Positions 11,043-23,403 of a stretch of DNA of 64,000 bases are shown here, in pieces. Below the pieces are notes generated by a model. The model made no database searches. It was not told where the DNA came from and saw only the letters and a program-made list of their open reading frames with translations. The stretch covers positions 107,382 to 171,381 of the forward strand of contig BGZK01001324.1 of NCBI GenBank assembly GCA_005406025.1, written 5' to 3'. The stretch comes from Eumeta japonica (Eukaryota > Arthropoda > Insecta > Lepidoptera > Psychidae). The translations under genes were made by a program, and so were the position numbers. Numbering within the stretch: the first letter of the stretch is position 1; each line of letters begins with the position of its first letter.

Positions 11043-11828
11043 TTTTTAAGGTTCAGCGCCAAAATGATAAAAACGGAACCTTCATAGTTTTGTCATGTTC
11101 GTCCGTCCGTCCTTCCGTCCGCATGTCACAGGCATTTTATTCGAAAACACAAGATGTGCCTTGATAAAAATTTATAGTGTAAGTATCTAGTATAAACAGC
11201 AACTTAGTTTGGAAGTTTAATAACAAAAATAAATATTTCTAGAACGGCACTCCATGTAATAGAAACTGAAAAAAAAATGTTTTAGCAAACATTAACGTGT
11301 GGTCATTGTGGTACATATTTTGAGAATTCTTTTAAAACACTTTAAGGTTACTAAATAGTTTTTTTGTTTATGTGAATAATTTCGGAAATAATCATGAAAT
11401 TAACAGAAATTGCGTATGTCTAAAAAAATTGAAAAACATAACGATGGTAACGCTTACTATTTAGTAAGCTTTATTTTTAGTTTCTTAATACAGTATTTAC
11501 TTTTAACGGAAACTATTTTGAATATGAGCGGATATACCGTTTTTGAATAATTGCGGAAAAACTGTGTTTCTCAACAAAGGGTCGTAAGTGCCATGAAGAT
11601 ACGTTCTTTTGTTGGTGCTTTTTAATTAACTCTGTTTTAAGAGTAATAGTCGACATACCTACTTGTTTATGTAATTATAGGCGACTAAAGTGCTTATATA
11701 TATGTGCGGAAAACATGGAAAAAAATGTAACGTACCTAATTTTATTCACATATAGTGCATTTCTTCGTAGTAACAGCTACGGAACCCTATATTGAGCACG
11801 GTCCGACATGCTCTTGACCTTTTTTTTT
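11043..11828 (-). repeat. Interspersed repeat family R1, copy 2
   Basis: Inverted, diverged partner of 8590-9350 with the same landmarks on the minus strand. Its terminal hairpin arms (GGTTCAGCGCC and GGAACC near 11050-11085) and the CGTCCGTCCGTCC run are well preserved. The pair brackets about 1.7 kb containing the 5S-derived block. Confidence 0.85.
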
Positions 11829-13140
11829 TATTACTACATTGGAATAACTGTTTTATTCTGAGTTCGGCCATGTTAAAATCTTGATTTCTCAATTTTCTGA
11901 AGATGTCGCACTTTTACTTATTAGGGCAGTTTTGCTCGTCAGATTTTTGACCCCATATAAAGATTTTATCCTTTTAAAAAAATTAAGCAAAAAAAAATAT
12001 AACTGTAACCTATTTCGGGTGACTATTGCACTTGAGCAAAAAGGTTGTTGTTATACCAATTTATTTTTTAACAAAAAAAAAACGGAAAACCCAGAAGAAA
12101 GTTTGTTCCTATCTCGCACAGTTTATGATTTCGCCATAGAAACCCATTTAAATAAAACACTCTGTGTATATGTGCTTATCTCGATATTTATCCTTCTACT
12201 GTAAATAATAATTTTCTCCAAGAATCATCATTACTTTTTCGGTGTAATCTTGCAAAGCCGAACCGAATTACTCTTAGACTTATACTAAGTAAAAGGCTTT
12301 TGGCAGGCAAATATGACACTATTTTAGGCGTACTAAATCCTCTAACAGTTTTGGCGCTAAGATTGGTCGAACTGCCTGGAGTGCAGTTTTGACCTCAGAA
12401 GAAAGTGCAATTTTGACCTCAGTAAGTACTGCTAGCGACAAACCTGTTACCCTCGATGTTGTTACTTTTTTTTGCGATGTTGTTAATTATTTTTCAATCT
12501 GCAGGTTTCCGACAGACTTGGAAACTCGCAGTGTTAGGCTCCTTCGCTACGACAATTTTACTTTTAAAGTTACAGTTCAGAATTGAACTACATTCGTATT
12601 TGGTACTTTTACTTAATTTTGAAAATTATCTTCATGTAATACGACGCCAACAAATCTTTTGATAGAAAAAAATAAACTTCCGTTTGTAAAAAAACAACAA
12701 AACTTGAAAATAAAAGACAATCAGTATTCTTCCTTTACAAAATAACATACATTGACACATACATTGGTGTTTATGGTATGGAACGAGAATATTAACTAAT
12801 ATTCACCTTTTTTCTTCTTAGTATGCGCATAAGTTTATGATATAAAAGTGCACTTGGTTGTTAGTCATTATCTTTTGAAAATAAAAAAATATATAAATAA
12901 TTAAAAATCTTGACTGCAAAATGGTATTTACAATATCAATTGTAAATATGAAATGAATCGGCTTAACCGATAATCTCAGACTGACTATACTGAGAAGCAT
13001 AATATACAAGAATGAATCTGTATGTCCTGGAACTAGTCTATATATATTTTCCGGTTTCTTCTTTTTAAATTTGCACAGTACAAGTTCAGCAAAAAAGTCA
13101 TTGTGGCTCAAAGCGAATACGTATTTTCTATCGCAATAAG
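11829..13140. other. AT-rich stretch
   Basis: No gene seen. The open frames here (for example 11881-12204 plus, 12818-13147 minus) are Lys/Phe/Ile-rich with no motif. A near-direct repeat GACCTCAG AAGAAAGTGCA / GACCTCAGTAAGTACTGC sits near 12390-12430. Confidence 0.45.
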
Positions 13141-13144
13141 TACT

Positions 13145-13345
13145 CATTTCTTTAAATGCTCGGACGACGGGAAGGTCGCTCGGTAGAAAACCTTCAGGCG
13201 CCCCTTCAAAGCTTCGAGACGTCCCGTTGAGCGCCCGCGTCGGCCCTTTGCTCGTTTAATCCTCGTAAAATATGATGCGGTGATCCGTGGCTGTACTCAC
13301 GTTTAATTTTTTTATTGCAATCTTTTCGCAAACGTGAGTTTTACA
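13145..13345. promoter_or_regulatory. GC-rich island with inverted CACGTTT pair
   Basis: 13150-13260 is GC-rich with many CpGs, followed by TTTAATCC (a Bicoid/Otd-type core) and CTCGTAAAA (a Caudal-type core). ACTCACGTTT at 13295-13304 and its exact inverse at 13330-13339 flank 25 bases. I infer a regulatory element; no coding frame is convincing. Confidence 0.3.
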
Positions 13346-14025
13346 CGGCTTTGTAGTCGATTCTGGTGAAAACTGAGCGCTATCGGTTTTATTCGTTTTT
13401 AACTGTAAGGTTGTGATCTTTGTCACTTCAGTGCGTTGGTATTTATTCTCACAGCTTGTAGCTTGTTTGGCAAGTTGAAAACCGTGAAAAATAGAGATAA
13501 AGCTGCTAAAAATATGTGCGACAGTTCATTGGATTTGGAATGACGCCTAGAAAAATGTATTTTAAGGAGATTACTTCACATAAAAAATTGTAAAAGTTAT
13601 TAACTAATTAATAAGAAAAATCAATGTCTTCAGTTTTTCGCCTACATTGTTAATATTTAAGAAATTAAGGAAAAAGTTTATAAAGACGCGGAAATTTCTA
13701 AAAAAATTAGACTCTCAGAACTCCATTATTTATAATTTTAATTTAGCGCTAAAAATAGGGTTTCGCGCGGCCAATTCGGCATGGACGCGCTCCCGCTAAT
13801 AGTATACCACATAAAATATTTTTTTATAGTATTAAATATCAATATTAAAATTCGGACAAATTATGATGTCATCAAAAAACTTCACAATACCAACCCTGTT
13901 GAAAAATTGTTGTTGACTTTAAAAATTTAAAGAATTATTGTTAAATAATAAATTTTTCTCGGCTTCGTTTTCGTAAAAGGCGACATAAAAGTTTAAATAG
14001 TTTAATTTTTTGATTCTTGAGCACT

Positions 14026-14028
<3 letters not shown>
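13346..14028. other. AT-rich stretch
   Basis: No feature seen; one small CpG-bearing patch near 13760-13795. Confidence 0.45.
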
Positions 14029-14098
<70 letters not shown>

Positions 14099-14123
14099 AT
14101 TATTACACACACACACACACACA
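14029..14123. repeat. (TA)33 tract then (AC)n microsatellite
   Basis: An uninterrupted TA run covers 14029-14094, and an AC run follows at 14105-14123 after a short spacer. Long TA runs can extrude as cruciforms and their length is uncertain in assemblies. Confidence 0.98.
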
Positions 14124-15054
14124 TTTTTTAATCTTTTAAATATTAATGGCTTTTGGTTTATAAGGGAAAACTAAAACTTTTTTTCATTATAATTTGTTAA
14201 TAACTTTTCCAATTTTTATGTGCAATAAAATTCTTAAAACACATTGTCCTCAACGTCATTCCGAACCAAATAAGCTATCACACATATTTCTAGTAGCTTT
14301 ATCTCTATTTTAACGGTTTTGAACTTGTCAACTCATCCACCCTTATATGTTACTTGCTTTAATTTTATAGTTAATATAATTAATTCGAACTTTAATTAAA
14401 AAAATTTAAAATGGGGTAGTTTATTAATTATTTTATATAACTGCATTTAAAACTTTTTTTTGAGTAAGTATTGTAGCAACAACGTTATTTTGACCTGTGA
14501 GCACACCTGGGCAATGACTATTTTAAATCGCTAATTAGACGAATAAGGCACTAGTAACCAGTGACGTCATTGTTTATTAGCACCATATAGAATAATGGTA
14601 AACTATGTTGTGAAAGAAAGTGACGCCGTAGAATTTTTGAAGGCTTATAATTCATTTTTTACCCGATTTTCTTTTTGATTTCAGTTCAGTTATAGTTAAT
14701 CATCTTATGTAGTTAGGCTATATAATTCATCAAGAAATATAATATTTTAAACATCTGAAAACTATCCAATAGCAACGTGTGTACTTTCGGAAGGTTTGAT
14801 TTTGGAATAACACATAATTTATGCTTCGTTTCTGAGTAATATTAATCTACATAGACGAAGGATTTTTGGTATATAAATATAAAATCTAACGATGAATAAT
14901 ATTGTAATAACATGATTTGAAATAAATAAGCCAACCTCGTTTTGTTTTTTTTTTTTATAAATCAATAAGTATAAAATTGTTATACAGAGATAGTCGCTAT
15001 AAAACGACAGACTATTCCTGCACAAGTACTTACAGGGCATCGGCCCCGGTGCAA
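14124..15054. other. AT-rich stretch
   Basis: No feature seen. Confidence 0.45.
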
Positions 15055-15485
15055 ATCACATCCTAAGGAACCAAAGGTACGCTCCCCACAGGGCGTTGAG
15101 AGGGTCCCGTTTTGACTTTGCCATCTGAAACAATGCATTTCCCATCGACGGGGCTCAAAAGAATACTTTTATTTTCGTCTCATCTGTATAACGACCGCAA
15201 AGCCGAGGGGGGTGGCTTGCAGCGGAACCATTATTCGGAGGAAACATTATTTCCGCTCGTTAAGTCGAGCACTTGACTGTCTGATAAATGCCCACTAGCC
15301 GTCGGCGGGGCGGGCGGGGCTGCGGAGAAAGTTTTATGTGTTGCGCGATTATTTTTGTTATTTAAAATGGGCGTAACTGGCGTGCCGCCGCCAATAAAAG
15401 TTGTCTCGCGACAGCCATAAAGCAGTTGTTGTTCGAGGCTTTGCACGTTGTGCTGCACGATTTGGTGAGGGACCTGGAAAGAGGT
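15055..15485. promoter_or_regulatory. Large GC-rich island, likely conserved noncoding DNA
   Basis: About 430 bp of raised GC, with CpG-rich runs at 15190-15215 and 15298-15325. Motifs include GCGATTATTTTTGTTATTT, CCAATAAAAG and GCCATAAAGC; the last is a posterior-Hox type TTTATGGC on the minus strand. A minus-strand frame at 15231-15551 is open through it but is Gln/Asn/Pro-rich with no domain. I favour regulatory DNA over an exon. No sequence comparison was possible. Confidence 0.35.
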
Positions 15486-18239
15486 GGAATCTTTCTTTAG
15501 TGCTCTGTGTTTCAAAAACAAAACACGAAAGCCTTCTAGGCTATATCTCACAAATAAAATAAATATTTCGTGAGTTTTACAAGGGTTACACTTGATTTTT
15601 TTGAAAGCCGTTTTACGTAGAACTTGAAATTTAGCATAATAATAATTTATATGAGTTCATATTTTTTAGTATTTATCAGAATATTTCATTTTAAATTTTC
15701 ATTAGATAATAAGAATGTACTAATTTTTGATGTTATGCTTCTTTTGGCACGTTATAAAAAAAGATTAGAGTGTATTTTCAGTAATATGATTGAGGTTGTG
15801 TGCATCGATGTAACACCATGAAGTTAGTATGGTCTGAAGTTATCCAAGTGGTGCCCAAAACTTACTGCTCGCGCTCTATTGTGTAATAACAGCCCTACCT
15901 ACACACGTGTGGTAATATATAATTCAGTTGGTTGTTCAATGCGATTAAGTGATTGACACGTATTACAGATATAATAAACATTAAGTCTTATTAAATGTAT
16001 GATTATATACACAAATTTCAGCAGACTGGTAATTCACTGGTAGTTCAGCAGAAATGTAACTTATTTCATACGTATGCACATATTTAAGTACACACGTTTT
16101 TGAATTAGTTTTACATATCGAATTAAATATAAATTGATTTTAAAGAAAATAACATGAAATGTTGAAACATATTTTTCAGAAAAACCTATTTTGTAAAATG
16201 TATAAATATGTCGAGTTCTTGCCTAAATTCTAATTCTATAAGAGCTAAAGTTATAAAAAAGTATTAAATATACACAAGTACAATTTAATTTTATATACTT
16301 CATTTATGTAGAGGTTCCTGTGTTATATGAATTTTTGTAAGATTGTTTTTTTATGTGTAATTTTATATAACATATTGGCCGTCTTCAAATATGACAATGT
16401 GTACAATATGTTAGCTCTAAAATCTTCTTTACACGTCAGTCGGATTTCTAGAATTACCGGGAAGCAACTTACGCGGAGGCTAAGGGGTCAGTGGTGCTAT
16501 GAATTCTTAACAAAATGTACATGGATTCGAATTTAGATCACAGGCATATTGACCGACGAGTTTTTAGCTCATAAGATCTTTACACTGTTCCAATGAGAAT
16601 TGAGGATTGAAAAAATAATTTATTATCTGAGACGGCTCTAAGTTTGTTGGCATCGATTGTACATCAATTTTTTTTCAACGGAGATTATTCAATATCATAA
16701 TCCTTAAATTAAGACGACACATCAACATAAATATCACAAAAATATATTCGAATTATCTTCATAAACTTCAAAAATATTTTAATTTTTAGGTGGAACTTGA
16801 TTCGACCAAATTAATAAAAATCATCTCACCAGAAATATATACGGATAGTACCCAGTTAAATGGCTACAGACTTTTTTATTCATAAACACGCTTCTACCAG
16901 AAGAAGCAAAGGGACTTCAGTCCATCAAGCATACTGTAAAGTTACCTTTATATACTTACACTTCGAATATGTTTATTTTTAAAATAATAGGTATGTAAAT
17001 TATATTTATTGTGGTTTCAGAAAACTTGGCAAAACACTATTAGGATCTAAATAAGGATAAAAGAGGTACAAACAAGAAGTGCTCATCCACTCATCCATGT
17101 CTGATTATTTTATTCATACAAGTAGTTTAGGTTAACTTAGGCAAGAAATAAATTCATTGATTTGCCTATAGTCTGAATTTACATCTGGCACACATACAAT
17201 ACAATGCGCCGCTGAGCATTTGATCGCCGCCGCATCTAAAGGTAACTTCATCTAATTTCTTTTAAAGTTTAGAGTAAATTTCTAATACGATCCGAGATCG
17301 TTTTGAAGTATAAATGAGGTTATGTTACTTCAGCGTTAGGTCGTATTGTCACCGCTGAAACAGAAATTTACGATGAGCTAATGATATAACTAGAACTAGA
17401 TCTTGCTCATCCTCGTTAGGCTCATGTATTTTATGATTCACTCTGTCGTTGCCTATTAGTATAAATTCGTTTTTTTAATTTTATAAATTTAATCTAATTT
17501 CATTATTTACTTAGTAACAAAAATTAATTTTAATATTTTTTCTCCTTGTATTATATAATAGTATTAAATACTTTTTGTCGGTCGAGTAGTATCAGTTTCT
17601 TCGTATTGTTTTGAAGTAATGATAGATAAGAAAGTTTGCGTAGCGAAAAGGGGTCATTGATGTTTTATCTTGCAACTTGTTTGTGAAATTCAAATGTACA
17701 TTAAAGTAAATAGACCAAATGATCACTGCGCTTGTGCATTCAAGATTAGGTATACTAAAAGAATATACTGTGTATAACCGGTTGATAAACTTCAATAACA
17801 ATAACAATAACACATATAATCATCAGTGCGATATTATCATTTATTTCATAAATGAGGAGCTAAATTTCAAAAGGGTATTTTTTTATTTTATTTCAATATA
17901 AATAAAAAACTGTTTACTTTAAGCTATAATTTTTTTATTGTTTTTTTTTTTCATTTATATGCATAGTGCTTGTAGTGATGAAACCGTGTTTATCGTCAAC
18001 GTTATCATCATCACTCAATCTTCAGCCAGTCGCAATGACCGAAAGAGACAAATCCCGATACGCCGAGGGGAGTGTAATTATAAGGGGGAGTGTAGGTTCT
18101 AGCTTGGATTAAGAGTGACGGGAGTTTGTAGAGCCAGCCGGTATTCGTACAACCTTTAGCCAGAAACTGGATTTGGAATAGGTAATAGATACTATATTGT
18201 GTCAATAAATATAGTGAGGAGGGTATGTTCTTTCTATTT
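15486..18239. other. Long AT-rich stretch
   Basis: No supported gene. 17160-17350 is a little GC-richer and 18025-18180 holds a minus-strand open frame of about 60 codons with moderate GC, neither recognisable. The remainder is AT-rich filler. Confidence 0.45.
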
Positions 18240-19850
18240 CTTTTTCATTCTTCGTTTCTTTTACTTGGTACAGGCTTTGACGTCAATTTCTGAGAGTTGT
18301 AACAGTTCATCTGCAGCTTCTTTAATTTCTGCTGTACTCTGTGCTAATGTTGTTTGTTCTTCTTCGTTCCTGTTGTAAAAACTATTGTCTTGTTAAGTGA
18401 GTCTCGCAAGTGTGAATAACTTTCTTAAAGCAGAAGAACTTAAAGCAGAGTTGAGTAGATGGTGTCGAGCTCTTAAACAAATCCTTTCTAGATTTTTCTT
18501 CAGTCAATCTTTTATTGTTTACTTTCACAGCTTGGTGAAAAGTTTTATCGTCCGTTAAGGAGTTGACAAATTTCATCAACAGCCATTTAAGTTTCCCTTT
18601 GTTCTGTACTATAGCCGCCCTCTTCTTCTTGGTTCCTGGTGCAGTAGCTCGGTCTACGAAAGTCTTTCTCTCATGTGTACCTAGGACGTCTAATTTTTTT
18701 TCAGTTGTAATAGCTCTTTAGGCGGTGTTCATTAGGTAACGTTAGACTTTTCTTTTGAAAGAAATCCTTATTTCCTAACGTCTTTCTTTCTTTAATCTTT
18801 TATTCTTCTGTTTCTTCGTTTGGTGCATATTCTCAATGTCCGTTTTTGATAATTGGTAAAGATCATCCATAATCTTCGTAATCTCTAGTTTGCTCTATGA
18901 TAATGTCGTTCATTTTTCTTAGTTAATGTAACAGCAAACTCTTGCCTTGTCTGAACGAGTTTATTGAGTATAACAACATTTTTAACGTCAGTTTGTAAAA
19001 ACTAATAAAGTTCAGCTACAACCTTGTTAATTTTATGCAGCCCATTTTTATTACTTACTACTATCATAGTTCCCTCTTGTCTTTGCAATTCTCTCATGTG
19101 TAACTAGAGTGCCCAACATTTTTTTTGTATTTGGTCTTAAATTTATATCCATTTGATGGCGTCGAGTTCTTTTTAAAAGAAATTCTTCTTTCCTCATTCT
19201 TATCTTTCTTTAAATTTTCATTATTTATTTCCTTTGCTTGGTACAGGTTTTCAGTGTCCATTTCTACGAGTTGGTAAAGTTCATCCACAGCTTTTTTGGT
19301 CACCACTTTACTCTGTGCTAATGTGGTCTATTCATTATGGTCCCTGTTGTAATGAATAGTTCGTGTCTTGTTCAAGCATGTCCTCCAAGTATAATTAGTT
19401 TTCTGTAGTAGAAATCTTAAAGCGACGTTAATTAGTGCCATGCTCTCCTTAAAGTGAATCCTCCTTTCTCAATTAATTTCTTCCGTCAACCTTGCATTCT
19501 TTTATTTTCTTCACTCCGTGCAAGGTTTTCAGCATCCATCTGGAAATCGATGAAGTTAATTAGCAGGAATTTTAATATCTGATTTGCTTTAATCTAATGC
19601 GATCCTTTCTTCTTTGTTCCTGTTGTGATAGATAATGCTCTGTTTACACGAGTCTGCTACGTGTAACTAGGGTATCCAACTTCTCTTTCCATTGTGGTAG
19701 ATATTGAAATGGTGTTAAGTCGATGGTGTCCAGCTCATCTAAACAAAATTTCTCCTTTTCTAATAATTTTTTTTTTTCGGTTACTCTTTTATATTTCAAA
19801 TTCATCGTTTGGAGCAATTATTTGAAAAAAATTTATAATTCTTTGTATAA
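18240..19850 (-). repeat. Degenerate ~280-bp tandem array, coding-like on minus strand
   Basis: A landmark (GTACAGGTTTTCAGTGTCC and variants, on the plus strand) recurs near 18268, 18530, 18822, 19243 and 19523, giving spacings of about 262, 292, 421 and 280. On the minus strand each unit reads as variants of the same peptide: a segment like AVDELYQLVEMDTENLYQAK, then Asn/Lys/Glu-rich residues, then ISFKKNSTPS-like, then KLDVLGTHERK-like or KLDTLVTRSR-like. Two units stay open for about 65-70 codons (18382-18579, 19094-19306); others are broken. Composition is strongly purine-rich on that strand. I do not recognise the protein. It could be an old gene with internal repeats that decayed, or a satellite seeded by a coding fragment. 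Confidence 0.65.
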
Positions 19851-22100
19851 TTAATATTTAAAATGAGAAAAAGTGCCCTTTGCTCCAAAATTATGAACAG
19901 ATACCCATTTCATCCAAAGTGATAAAAAAGTGCCCTTTTGATTTAAAATGATAACTTTTCAAAAAAAAATGGTTTTTCTGATAGTTGTTATTTTTTATGG
20001 ACTTAAAGACAAAACTGCTTGAAAAAATTTTTTGCAAACGCTTACTAGACGTTTATTTTTTTTTTATAAATAAAAATGGTTACTAAATAGGCTTTGATTT
20101 ATTTGAAGTACCTGCATAGTTAATCAGGGTTGGCTTGTTTGGACCCATATGCCTGGTTAAAAACAAGTCTTGAACAAGTTTAGATTTCTGATTATACAGA
20201 AGTGTTCGATTATGTAGAATTTGATCAATTGTCAAACTGGAGCATTTAAATTTACTTTTCGTAGGATGATGACATGGTGATTCAAAATCATGTCCTATCG
20301 GGTTCTTGTCAGTGTATCTATTAGTAAAACAAAAATTAATTATCGATATTCGTCAATATAAATTATATTGAAAAATATCATTTAATAAAAATAAATACTT
20401 AGTATGCTTAGTCGATGTTGATTGCGATCTAGCCAATGGTTTTTTTCTTACACCATTATTTATTGACGACAGATTTACCTTATTCATTTTTGTTTCGATC
20501 AACTTTTTTCAGATTCAATTATATTATCACAATATAAATAAATTGAGTCATACTCATAAAAACAGAATGTTCCAAAAAGTAAACATCAAGATTATAAATT
20601 CAAATTGAAGAAGTTGAAAATGGGTTATGCAGTTTGTAGACAGAAAAGCCGAGACTACATGAAAACTTATAGTACTGAAGAAAGCCGTAAGTGGTGCTTG
20701 TGAAGTACGCGAGAGTAGAAGTTCAGATTTTTGAATTTTTATTTTAGAAAATTAATGTTAACGGTAAAAATTTTAATAATGATTTTTAATTTTAAATTGG
20801 TATCAATACAAATAACATTATAATAATTAAAAATATATTAATAATTCTTAGATAATTTAATAATAATTGTAAATACTGAATTATTAATTTAATTTTACCA
20901 AAAGATCTCCTTAAAAACCCTAAAAAAATATATAAATATCTTTAAACATTAACAAGTGTTTAATACAAAACTTCTTATTTACATGGGTTACAAAAAATTT
21001 CAGCATATAAAACAGAGCTATGAATTATGGGTCACTCATCAGACTCCAAAACAAAAACACTAAAAAAAGATTTTTAAACAAACTTTATCTACTTTGTTCA
21101 ATATAAGACTGACATTTTTTTTCGATTCATATAATTCAACAATTTTATGACAATTTATGATTTTAAGATAAAATGCTTAATTGGCCAGTAATGATTTATT
21201 TCAAAATTTATTTAATTTTTTTCTTTTTAACAGTAATAGCAGTAATAATTAATATTTTCTGTACGAAATGAATTTATAAATTTATATTATAATTTAAAAA
21301 TACATTCGTAAAATAACACATTACTAATCTATTAAGAAGATCATCCTAAAAAATGGGACAAGTGCGTGTTGAACCTGCAGTATAGGATTGTAACGCAGTT
21401 GTGCGTTACAATATGCGGACTTAAAAGGGGTCCTTTGTTTGATCCTATTATTCGAGTTTAAGGTTTATCGGCTAATAACGACCAAAAATAGGCTTACTTA
21501 GGACGGGTGAGCCAAAATCACTCAGTCACTTCTGTACATACACCTTGGAATGAATCAAAATATTTTAGTTTGTTATAGATAAAAAGATTCACTACAACAC
21601 ACGCAGTTAATTAAATGCTACTTACAAAATATATGTAAATGTTAATTCCAGTTCTGCAATAGGATACAGTCCTACAAAAACTAATATTACCTGGAATAAA
21701 ATTGGTGGTAGTCACACGAAGTTGGATATCATGTGATAACCAATCGATCATTGTGAAGGCATAAAAGGTCTTTATGTTGGCGTTCTTACTATGAAGAAAA
21801 TAATTTACAAAGCCTAGGAAAATTACATACATATAAAGGTTTATATTAAACAACTTGAAAAAAATGTTAGATTCGACCTTCTCCATCTTTGTATTTCTGC
21901 ATTATAATCATATTTATATGCCAATATTTCTTAAGATAATAAATATGATTTACCCTATAAAAATCTTTGGCCAAAATTTAACATTCAACTCTATACGCAT
22001 CATGTCGAGAAATGTCATCGTCACGAACCGCAATTAAAATGATTGACACAAGAGAACCGTGAATCACATAATTCTACGAACATAATGAAAACATCATCAA
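19851..22100. other. Very AT-rich stretch
   Basis: No gene seen. It contains a short hairpin at 21387-21412. 21350-21420 loosely resembles the start of repeat family R1 but is too short and diverged to assign. Confidence 0.45.
21387..21412. repeat. 11-bp perfect hairpin
   Basis: Arms ATTGTAACGCA (21387-21397) and TGCGTTACAAT (21402-21412) enclose the loop GTTG. It is not followed by a T run, so a Pol III or terminator role is not suggested. Confidence 0.9.
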
Positions 22101-22149
22101 CGAATTCGTAATTATATGCATACGCAGAGCTGTCTGTAGAAATAGAATC

Positions 22150-22415
22150 ATATCGTAGGTTTGTGCCACGACGCGAAACAGATCCCTAGAAACATATTCG
22201 GTCGTGACAGGCGGCGCGCGCCCGCGCAGCTCCCCATCGGCGGTGGCGCGTCGCGGTACAATTCTATTTCTTGCGAAACATTCCAATTTTCCGGCGGCGC
22301 GGTTCGTGACTCATCACTACGTACGAGCGATCTTTTCTGTTACGAGGACGACGACTGAATCAGGACGAACGCCGAAACGAATGGCTGATTCATCTCGCTC
22401 GTTGCGGATATTATT
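22150..22415. promoter_or_regulatory. CpG-rich island
   Basis: Dense CpG at 22195-22255 (GGCGGCGCGCGCCCGCGC) and 22290-22400, flanked by AT-rich DNA. Several overlapping frames are open on both strands simply because stops are rare in such DNA. I infer a promoter, enhancer or exon but cannot choose among them. Confidence 0.28.
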
Positions 22416-23403
22416 CTGAAAAAGATACAGTCATTTTTTTGAGGACAAATGTCAAACGTGCAGTGCGACGAATCAACCGTCGTAAAAAAAACCTGAGGTA
22501 GGAAGAATCAAGTGCGATTCTTAATCATTCCGGTTTGTGAAACCTGAAGGATGAGCAGGTTGCGATGTATATGTTTTATCTTGGAAATGGCAACATATGA
22601 CTAATTTTAATTATGATTTAAATTATCAAGTTACTAATGATGGTGAAATTAAAATACGTCAAATACGTAAATCTTATAAACGGTCATCCGCCAGATGATA
22701 TATTACAATCTCAAAAATGCTGTCCAAATATGTAAGCTATAGATCTTGAACGTGAAGGGACGGCGCGGACGGCCACATCTGATGCGGTCGGATCAAAATG
22801 TTTGTCCATGGCCACATAAAAACATATTTTCCTGCTATTTCACTTATGTTTTATTTATATTTATGTGACAGCAAATTTACCAGAATTATCATTTATGTTA
22901 TATGTGTAGTTTACTCTTCTTCAAATGTCTTAAAAGTCGAAGTTTTATTTAGGCACAGACTCTGTTTAGAATTCTAATATTAATATTTTTCGTTTCCACT
23001 ACATAAAAAATATTAACTTTCAACAATATTTAATCTTTTCTAGATATTTTTATTTAATGTATACACCACACGTCATTTGTGATACATCATCGACAAATGT
23101 AGTAGCAATAAAGATTGCTGAGGGTGTTGAAAAGTTCTTTGAGACATTCAAATTTCGGCAATTAAATAAGTTAGAAATGAAAAAAACCGCTGACCTCCTT
23201 GGTCTACCTGTTAAAATTATAAATTCATTATTAGACGCTTGCACCCTGCATTTGCTGCATGTCGCAGGCAAGCGTGTAAAATTGTAGGTTCCATTATATA
23301 TTATATTGCGCCACGCGTGGGGGCCCTTATTTCAAATACGTCAGGTAAACTGAATGTTTTACGTAACTCCTTAATAAATCAATTTACATGTGTAGTAAAA
23401 TGT
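22416..23403. other. Mixed AT-rich stretch
   Basis: A plus-strand frame at 23057-23287 reads protein-like in part (EGVEKFFETFKFRQLNKLEM) but its complement is also open and I see no family. 22740-22810 is a small GC-richer patch. Nothing else is supported. Confidence 0.35.

Noticed and set aside
13919..14122. Minus-strand frame with a Tyr-Ile repeat
   Set aside because: It is a translation of the (TA)n and (AC)n tracts.
22074..22419. Three overlapping frames in the CpG island as a gene
   Set aside because: Frames are open on both strands and in several phases, as expected of GC-rich DNA with few stops; no motif is seen.
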